From: Diplocarpon mali
Taxonomy: Eukaryota; Ascomycota; Leotiomycetes; Helotiales; Drepanopezizaceae
NCBI GenBank assembly: GCA_024741835.1
Contig: JAENRP010000119.1
Span: 8,800 to 72,799, forward strand
Direction of reading: 5' to 3'
Length of the DNA: 64,000 bases
Numbering within the stretch: position 1 is the stretch's first letter; every line of letters begins with the position of its first letter. This document shows, piece by piece, positions 56,729 through 64,000 of the stretch. The notes under the pieces were generated by a model. It was not told where the DNA came from. It made no database searches and worked only from the letters and a program-made list of their open reading frames with translations. The position numbers were made by a program, and so were the translations under genes.

Positions 56729-58292
56729 ATGCCGTCCATACAGTCTGGTTTCGCGCCAAATATGAGCGTTTTCTTAAAATCACTTAAGGCCTCTTCGCTA
56801 GAATCCTCTATCGAAAATCTGATCTCGTGCGTCCCCGATGAAGCATCTACGAAATCGGCAGCTAACTTGCGAAGTCTTCTGAAACGAAGACAGATCAAAA
56901 ACTCTAGACCATGCGCCATCGCAACAGCCCACCTTCTACTCCGCGTGGTAGCAAAATTCAAGTGGACGGATATTGGCAAGCTCCTTCAGAGAATACAAGA
57001 GGTCGGGCAACGTCTTATTGAGGCTCAACCACGAGAGATGGTTGTAGGCAATATAGTACGACGGGTTCTCGGAATGATAAGAGATGAGGCGAAGGAGGAC
57101 CGGACAGAAGATGGAAGCGAATCGGCGTCAACTTTGGGCTCTCCACGGAAAGAACTGAGCGATCCTGGACTATCCAAGACCGAGGGCGCAGCCCCGGCGT
57201 TCAGTCCGCTCCGTTTCGAATCCTCTGGTAATTCAGGATTGGCTGAGGGTAATGGGGATGATGTTTTTGCAGTTAGGTCGGCGGGGGTGAATAGGCCGTC
57301 ATTACTGACTTCCCATCAGTCATACGCGGTGGTGAACGGTATGCCGGTAGCACAGTCGATGTTCAATCTTCTATCAGCTACCCCATCACCAAATGCCACA
57401 CCCCCAGGAGCGAGTTCCCCTCATGGAAAACCCGCTCTTAACGCTTCTTTTTTGGCCCAGAAAATAGCGACTACTACGAAAGATTTGAAGGCAGAAGTCA
57501 TCAGTGGGATCGAGGAGATCATTGATGAGCTCGACCAGGCTGATGATCAGATTGCCGCTTACGCGCAGGAGCATATTCATTCTAACGAAGTCATTCTCAC
57601 ACATTCTTCTTCATTGAGTGTGCAAAAGTTCTTGCTGAAGGCTGCCGAGAAACGAAAATTCACTGTCATAGTCGCAGAGTCATACCCAAACGACCACTTG
57701 GCAACACATTCAGCAGTAACCGGAAACTTCAAACAAGATCTTGAAGATGGAGATGATATGAGCCCAGAGGTTTTCTTAAAACCTCTGTCGGCGGCAGGGG
57801 TCACGGTTATCCTCATTACTGATGCTTCCATATTTGCCATTATGTCCCGAGTCAATAAGGTCATCCTGGCAACGCATGCCGTCATTGCGAACGGAGGCTT
57901 GATAGCAGCCGCTGGCGCGCGTATTATCTCGAAGGCAGCAAGGGTACACAGAACACCAGTCATTGTCATCAGCGGGGTGTATAAGCTCAGCCCAGAGTAT
58001 CCGTTCGAATTCGAATCTCTCATCGAGTATGGTGACCCAGGAAGTATCGTCGCCTACGACGATGGAACTTTGGTTGACAGTCTCGAAGTGGACAATCCAG
58101 TCTATGACTACGTGCCCCCAGATCTGGTAGATCTCTACATCACCAACTTGTAAGTCATCCTGCAGCAAAAAACTTTTCCTGCTAATTGCTTATCTCAGGG
58201 GTGCACATGCTCCATCTTACCTGTATAGAATCGTCGCCGACCATTACAAGATCGAGGACATCAACTTTCACAAGCCAGAATTGCAATTTTAA
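56729..58292 (+). CDS. GCD7: Translation initiation factor eIF2B subunit beta
   Basis: Exons 56729-58149 and 58199-58292 (49-nt intron) give 504 aa. It is a regulatory subunit of the eIF2B decamer, the nucleotide-exchange factor for eIF2, and helps sense eIF2-alpha phosphorylation. The N-terminal helical domain (VFLKSLKASS and ATAHLLLRVV) leads to a disordered acidic/Ser-rich insert (about 120-240). The Rossmann-like IF-2B domain has ILTHSSSLSVQKFLLKA, VIVAESYP, VILITDASIFAIMSRVNKVI, ANGGLIAAAGARIISKAA and NPVYDYVPPDLVDLYITNLG. The last exon encodes GAHAPSYLYRIVADHY. The large disordered insert distinguishes it from the alpha subunit. Confidence 0.95.
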
Positions 58293-58904
58293 GAGCGTGC
58301 CATCTTTACACGATCGACGTATCAAAATCCAGCCGAGCAAGGGTCAATCAACCTAAAGAACGAGGGAGATATAATTATATCCACTATGCAAGTGCCGCGA
58401 GAATATCTTGCGGGTATATCTTACCGTTAATTAAAAGAAATATCAGGATGGAGTCTGGCTGCTTGATTTCTCGGTCTCAAAGCCTAAGGTTGTGTAGGTA
58501 CGCATAGCATCTCGGATGGCAAACTCGGTCTGGACCCATTGGCGATGCGGGCGTTTAGGAAGGTGGCTGTGACTGAAAGAGTGCTGCTTTGGGCATATAG
58601 ACGTTAATATCTTGCCGTAGTACAATGGGAAGATCACACGAACTATCTTTGGATCCAATTCGCCATATTGGGTGTGTGAAATCTCTGGAGCTTGCCAACT
58701 CGCCAGAACGACCCGACTTGCGGCGGCTTCATTCACATCATTATTCGGCCATTTCCGACACATCTTTGTCATTTCAAGCCGTGTCAACACTATCGCACGG
58801 CAGTTGAGCTTATGGCGAGCCAGGGACAGATAAAGCCTCTTCTCAAGCGTGTGACGCGACCCGTATGTGTTATACTTTTCGATCAAGAATAATTCACAGG
58901 GCAC
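58293..58904. other. Intergenic, 3' of GCD7
   Basis: A minus-strand open frame of 153 codons (58904-58443) begins only with GTG, shows no known domain and has no clear splice partners. I could not assign it. It may be an old relic bordering the AT-rich island. Confidence 0.3.
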
Positions 58905-59927
58905 ATTCGCCTGGTCAAATTGATTATGATTTAATCACTTTATAGCTAATTTAATCACGACTGAGGGGGACAAAGACTCAACACCTATATGCGGTGTCCC
59001 CCACGAACCTCTAGACTCCTTTTACGACGATAAGTCACCTATATGGTTTTACTTTACTACAGGAAAGTTTGTAGAGCTGAGATTGAGTTACGATAACTTG
59101 AGGAGAAGTTTTCAGTAAGGCTATAACCGCTTTTGCCGAGTTTTTACTATTGACCTGCTACCGATACCTTTGCTATAGTAATACCTGCGATATAATAACA
59201 CGAAGAGATTTGGAAATAATAGGTAGGAATATAATATAGTAGCTATAAAAGTCCTAGCTGGATTTAATATCTGCTATTTACTAAGCTTGAATTAAAGTGG
59301 CTAGTTCATAAAGTATAAGCCCCTTTTAACTCTTTCGAAAGATCCGACTCTTAGCAACCTACTAGCACTCTTCTGCTTGAGAAGCCCGTTTAGCCTAATA
59401 TCAAGAGGGCTATTAGTCTTCCTACACCTATAGCCTCCTACGCCCTTTGTAATATTTGAAAGCTAGATAGCGGCTATTTTATAAGTTTAATCTTAATCTT
59501 ACGACTATTATAGCATTATACCACGAGTTTGATAGCCTACCCGAGCGCTAGGCTGCGACTTTGAAAGTATAAGAAGGATATTAGAAGGAAGAGAGGCTCA
59601 AAGGTATAATATAGAATTAATACTAGACTAGATAGATAGCTTATAAGCTTTACTTAAGGGTTATATTCACTTTTTCTCATTACGTAGTACACGTGGTATG
59701 CGTAGATAGCTAGAGATTATGTAGCTAGTAGAGGATTGTATTATAAAGGTATAGGATACCCCTTTGGTACTATACTAAATAGATTCTGTAAAGCTCTATA
59801 CTATTAATAAGAGCTTATATAATAGAAAAAAGGAGAATGTATACTACCTGCGGAATATATACCTTAGCTTTTGGAAGATTAGGGTCTTACAGTGGTATAT
59901 AGTCTCATAAATTAATATAGCACATTG

Positions 59928-59959
<32 letters not shown>

Positions 59960-60010
59960 ATAAACGCGGCTGAAGTGTAGATTCAAATTATAAAAGCGAC
60001 CAATTTGGGT
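58905..60010. repeat. AT-rich island, probable RIP-mutated repeat relic
   Basis: About 1.1 kb is strongly AT-rich and dense in TA dinucleotides (CTATAGTAATACC, TATAGCCTCC, TAGTAGAGG), without any open frame of 60 codons. A TATATATG(TG)n microsatellite sits at about 59929-59959. Boundaries are sharp against normal-GC sequence on the GCD7 side. The pattern is typical of transposon copies mutated by repeat-induced point mutation. No terminal repeats or domains are discernible. Confidence 0.65.
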
Positions 60011-61108
60011 TCATAATGTCATGTGAAATATGCACCCATCAACGGGATCAATTTAATCACAAAAAATCCCGACATATAAGCTGCTCTCGTTTAGCCCTCG
60101 CCGCCGATTTCCCTGCCGCTATTTCCCTGCTATCCAACCTTTATTTATTTCCACATGCTTTCTCTTGTTTCTCTACTACACCGAGCTTGCGGATCTGCTC
60201 AGATTATGTGTACTAATAGCTAGGCCTCTGGAAAAGAGGACAAGGAAGAGGAGGAGGGGGAAGCTTGAAAAGCTGCGTTGTAAATTATATTCAATTATGA
60301 ATACAACCTGCAATTTGAAAAGGGTATAAGCCTTACGGAAATCATTGACTTCAAATTAATTTGTGGTAGAAGTGCTACCTGTTTCTCGAACTTGATCAGT
60401 ATGGCTAATAATACGAGAGGACAAGACTTGCGAGATATTGGAAAATTTTCACTTCCTCTTTAGCTCGGGCTCCTATTAGCAAGGAATAAGGAAAAGCTAT
60501 TGTTTGAAGGTAAAGGCAATTTTCGCGTTTCCATAGGAGCTGGCTTGCCCAGCGATATCGAATAACACAAGAATACGCATAGCAAATTCGCACCCATCCG
60601 AGCTACTCTCTACACACCCCTCAAAATGACTTAAACTGATCAGCTTTTGTCGGCCCAGGTAAGCAATTAGTCAATTCGAATTTCTAAAAAGAGCTGATTT
60701 TCAAGTGATACTATTTTTAAACTAAGTATACTTTAAAGTGAATACCAAGCCGTGAGGATAGATTGACTTGTCAGAATTGCTCCAATCGGTCGTGGAAATT
60801 AACTTGAATTTAAGTAAGGTGAGCTATGCATTCCAACATTTTCTTTTTTGAGTTGGGTGGTAACCCTCCCTTGAGGCTGCGCCTCTGCCAACTTTCTGCA
60901 TCAGTCTCTTGGCACAAGAGTCATCGGAACTGCCAAGCGAGCACCTTATTGCTGAGCCTCAGTCAGGTTGCCGAACCAAATATCATCATCCGGATATTAT
61001 TGGAACAATCACAGCTTTGATCTCGCCGAAAGAATCAGGCAGCATTTTCGGAGTACAACTTTTACCCTTTGCTTTCTATCCATCGATCTTGCTCACTCGG
61101 ACCTTGGA
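60011..61108. other. Intergenic, upstream of the GFRxG-repeat gene
   Basis: Moderately AT-rich with no recognised gene. Presumed promoter and 5' leader of the gene starting at 61109. Confidence 0.4.
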
Positions 61109-63582
61109 ATGGATCGCCAAATTGCACCTCCCCCGCCTTACTCCGAAACAGATATATATTCAAATGCGGGATCTTCACAACATCCAATCTTCACTCCCAC
61201 CACTTCCCATGCAGACAATATATCTGTATCTGCGCAGAATATCCCTTCAACAGTCTCATCCGTTGAAGAGACCGTCTACACCCCGATCTACTCTCCCGCG
61301 AGTTCTGCGCATCAAAATCAAGTGTTTGTAGACAACCACGACCATGTCTCCACTACGTCTGCAACCACCTACTTCGAATGTCGACCTGTGCGTAGGCAGT
61401 TTTCCGCCGGCCCGCTCAAGACGATCAATATATCAGTAAACATACGAACAGACCCAAGAAACGTACCATATCCACAAGAGCTCCAAGCGATGGACATTAG
61501 TGACCAAGACTGGGCCACATTCGTGAACTATCTACTTCCGGAACATGCAGCTGCTGTGAACAACGATGTGGCAGACCGGAAACTCAACGCCGAGTTGATC
61601 GACGGGCGAATGCACCGGCTTACACTTGGGAAAGAAAGTCGATCGATGATTGATCTACGGGAAGTGGATGCACAGCTGGAACCATTACGATCTACACACA
61701 ACGAGGATAGCTCTCAAAGACTGGAAGCCACGCTCTGCGAATGGAACGATGGATTCTTCAAGCCGAGAGGCATAAATGTCTCAAACTCCAATATGGTCAC
61801 GAAAGTCGCCGTGGTTGAAGGTGCCGGCCGAATGCCTGGGTCGTGGATCCCTTGGGAACATGAAATGAACCCTGGAGGGACAAGTAGCAGTAACCCAAAT
61901 GCTAGAAAAGGGTTCTTTAATAGCTTCATGCAAGCTGGTCCGCAGGGTTTCAAGATGGGACCTATAGTTGCAGGTACGAAAGTTTACCCTCTGCTTCCCA
62001 TCATCTTATCTTTATTTCACCCATATTTTACCATCTGCGATATGAGTCACCTAGCCAGCCCGTGTAATCATTATTGGCATTCAACCAACGCTTTCGTTAT
62101 CTTTTCAGCGAGGGGAGATGAAACCAATTCATAGAGCCTCATAAAGAGTCAAAATGTCTGATGTTTGCAAGTACTAAATGAAAGCTAGACAATGACGGTT
62201 TCAGAATTGGGAGAAATGGGCTACGAGTAAGACTTCTGTCAAGCTAGTCTGCTGTATCTAAATCCATACAGGCAGACAATAATGGTTTCCGGATTGGGAA
62301 TATTCTCGTAGCAGATTCCCACGGCTTCAGACTTGGTGGGAGCCGAGGCTTCAATGCAGATAATAACGGAGTGAGCTTCGGAGGTAAGACTTGGGCGCGG
62401 CGAGAGTCCCATGATTCGGGGAGAGGCCATGGATGCCATGGTCATCGGGATCACCGCGGGCGAGCACGTTCTCACGGCCGTCACGGTAGAAGACAAGGAA
62501 GGTCACCATCTACTGCGAGTGGATCCAGCTTTTTGGACTCGAGTTCATCAGTGTCTGATCTGTCGGTCGGGTCACTTCCAGAGTGCGAAGACCTCAGCGA
62601 TCAGCAGTTGCCAGTTGTCAAGCAATCTCTCACGGAGTGGTTGAACCATCCGGACCAACCTATTACCAAGGAAATCGTCAGAGACATATGCCAGAAAATC
62701 CAATGCGCTGATGATGACACCTCTCAGCAGAAAGATTCGGATTTTTATGCTTTGAGGAAGGATGTAAAGGACTTGACAAAGCTCTTCAAAGATGCCACAA
62801 AAGCGCAGCGAAAGGAACGAAGAGACGCAAGAAAAGAAAAAAAGGCGCTCAAGAAGACTTCCAGGAAAGAACAACGAATGTCGAGGAGGGCAGAGCGTAG
62901 AATCAAGCAAGAGGGTAAGAAAGATGAGAAAACAAGTGTACCTAGAGGGGCGAGAGCAGGCCCACCCTGGATGTCTCGAGGAATACCGGGAGCTTTTGTC
63001 CCCTCGCCTCCGGGTTCTTCTTGTGTCGCATCATCTCCACTACCCACACAGCCTCCGAACCCTCTGCCAGACAGCTTCCCTTTTGGGCGTTCGGCTTCGG
63101 TGCCGTTCATGAAAGGCCTCCCGTGTGGCCGAGACCACATGCCTCCAATGCCGCCAGCAATCGCGGCATCTCACAATGGCTGGCCCTTCAACCAAAACCC
63201 CTCCTACGCGCTCCTGCCTGGAGGTGTATCAGCTCCGGCCAATCCTGCATCGGCAGCACCATTAGCCGACAACGCGGAGAAACTCCACGACCAGGCTCTT
63301 CAGTTCGAGAAGTCGGCTGAGCTAAAGGAGCTGAGAGCGATTGATTTGCAGACTGCTGCTACGGGGAGAGACGTAAGCGAGACAGAGAGGCTGAAGATGA
63401 GAGATGAGGCGACGAGGTTGGAAGAGGAAGCTGAGAAGTATCGACGGGAGGTGGACAGGCTGAGAGCTGAGGCTGTGCATCTGGATGGGGAGATGGCGAG
63501 AGAGATGGAATTAGAGGGCGACGGGACCGGAAATGGGCAAGGGCAGGTGTCAGGAGTTGGTCCGGGATCCTATGTTCAATGA
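61109..63582 (+). CDS. Fungal protein of unknown function with tandem GFRxG repeats
   Basis: Exons 61109-61973, 62189-62226 (38 nt) and 62272-63582 give 737 aa; introns are 215 and 45 nt. The N-terminal part is disordered and Ser/Thr/Pro-rich, then comes an apparently folded region (LQAMDISDQDWATFVNYLLP ... NDVADRKLNAELIDGRMHRL). From about residue 278 a run of five ~13-residue repeats (GFKMG, DNDGFRIG, DNNGFRIG, DSHGFRLG, DNNGVSFG) spans the two introns, with exon 2 encoding almost exactly one repeat. Then follow a His/Gly/Arg-rich tract (GHGCHGHRDHRGRARSHG), a Lys/Arg-rich coiled coil (QRKERRDARKEKKALKKTSR), a Pro-rich linker and a second acidic coiled coil (AELKELRAIDLQTA...). No catalytic motif or membrane segment is seen. 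The role is unknown; scaffolding or aggregation is a guess. Confidence 0.75.
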
Positions 63583-63753
63583 TTGACGCGTTACGAGAAA
63601 TGATGAGGATTGGTGCTCGGAGTTCGCGTTTGGATACTGTGCAGCTTCATGCCATGCTCAGATACTGTCTTCTTCAAGATCTAGGTCCCGAGCCACGAGA
63701 TCATAATGCAATCTGAATTGCACTCGCTCTGGGACATTTCCTTTGGCTCGATA
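63583..63753. other. Short convergent 3' spacer
   Basis: A 171-bp gap between the stop of the repeat-protein gene and the stop of the dehydrogenase gene. Nothing is recognised. Confidence 0.4.
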
Positions 63754-64000
63754 TCACCTCCCGGGAACCTCAAGCAGGACACCCCCATCGATGGCAATGA
63801 CCTCCCCGTTGACATACTTATTCTTTGCCAAGAACATAATGCCCTGCGCCATCTCCTCATCACTGCCCGCCCTCTGCGCAGGAACATGTCCCTTCTCCTC
63901 AATCTTCTCATCCGGTAACTCGCTCTTCTGATTCTCATCGCTCTCCTTCGTCGTCATCTCCGAAGGGAAGTAGCCAGGCGCGATACTATTGACCCGGATG
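63754..64000 (-). CDS. Short-chain dehydrogenase/reductase, C-terminal part (cut by window end)
   Basis: Partial minus-strand gene; the 5' part lies beyond 64000. The ~80 visible codons begin with IRVNSIAPGYFPSEM, the segment after the catalytic Tyr-Lys helix in classical SDRs, where N and the PG motif contact the nicotinamide. They continue to AQGIMFLAKNKYVNGEVIAI and DGG, ending in LLEVPGR. This is the classical SDR C-terminus, as in gluconate 5-dehydrogenase/3-oxoacyl-ACP reductase-like enzymes. Substrate cannot be judged. Catalytic residues are off the window. Confidence 0.85.
   Translation of the reverse strand, partial: IRVNSIAPGYFPSEMTTKESDENQKSELPDEKIEEKGHVPAQRAGSDEEMAQGIMFLAKNKYVNGEVIAIDGGVLLEVPGR

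Noticed and set aside
58443..58904. 153-codon minus-strand frame downstream of GCD7
   Set aside because: Begins with GTG only, no recognisable domain, borders an AT-rich island. Kept as unassigned.

Overview
The window is nuclear DNA from a filamentous ascomycete (Pezizomycotina). Genes carry many short introns, mostly 45-110 nt with GT/AG ends and CTAAC/CTGAC-type branch sites. Gene content is fungal: TACC, a Crp1/Mdg1-type protein, Nem1, a C2H2 plus fungal transcription-factor domain protein, and neutral ceramidase. AT-rich islands look RIP-mutated. Class-level placement (possibly Leotiomycetes) is only an impression. A 692-nt run of N at 43555-44246 marks an assembly gap.

Layout. 0.8-4.8 kb: a BRCT protein and a TACC-type coiled-coil protein. 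5.4-6.2 kb: a four-copy AT-rich tandem repeat ending just beyond the stop of a serine/threonine dehydratase (minus), followed by mitochondrial ketol-acid reductoisomerase (minus) and the NEDD8-conjugating enzyme UBC12 (minus). 11.1-15 kb: gene-poor, with unrecognised coding-like fragments. 15-28.4 kb: a dense housekeeping block with an M20 dipeptidase (DUG1-like), UBP14/USP5 deubiquitinase, ISU1 Fe-S scaffold, DBP3 helicase, RFT1, a HAD phosphatase and a 2OG-Fe(II) oxygenase. 28.4-33.7 kb: a GC-rich stretch with simple repeats and no recognisable gene. 33.7-37.2 kb: a C2H2 transcription factor whose 5' half is intact and whose 3' half is decayed. 39.2-41.8 kb: a Crp1/Mdg1-like CBM48 protein. 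After the gap: PKA regulatory subunit, SPF27/BCAS2 splicing factor, a neutral-ceramidase relic, RNA polymerase III largest subunit, NEM1 phosphatase and eIF2B-beta. 58.9-60 kb: an AT-rich, RIP-like island. 61.1-63.6 kb: a protein of unknown function with tandem GFRxG repeats. The window ends inside an SDR dehydrogenase.

Functionally it is mainly unlinked core genes: branched-chain amino-acid synthesis, ubiquitin/NEDD8, Fe-S assembly, ribosome biogenesis, N-glycosylation, cAMP signalling, splicing, Pol III transcription, lipin control and translation initiation. Several genes form divergent pairs sharing 0.5-0.7 kb promoters (UBP14/ISU1, RFT1/HAD, NEM1/GCD7).

Exon models below were built by eye from splice signals and reading-frame continuity. 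Every model called as a complete gene gives a whole number of codons. The least certain parts are the 5' ends of the BRCT protein, RFT1 and the PKA regulatory subunit, and the whole of 12-14 kb. No new multi-gene system is obvious. The best candidates for novelty are the GFRxG-repeat protein and the unexplained coding-like fragments at 12-14 kb.
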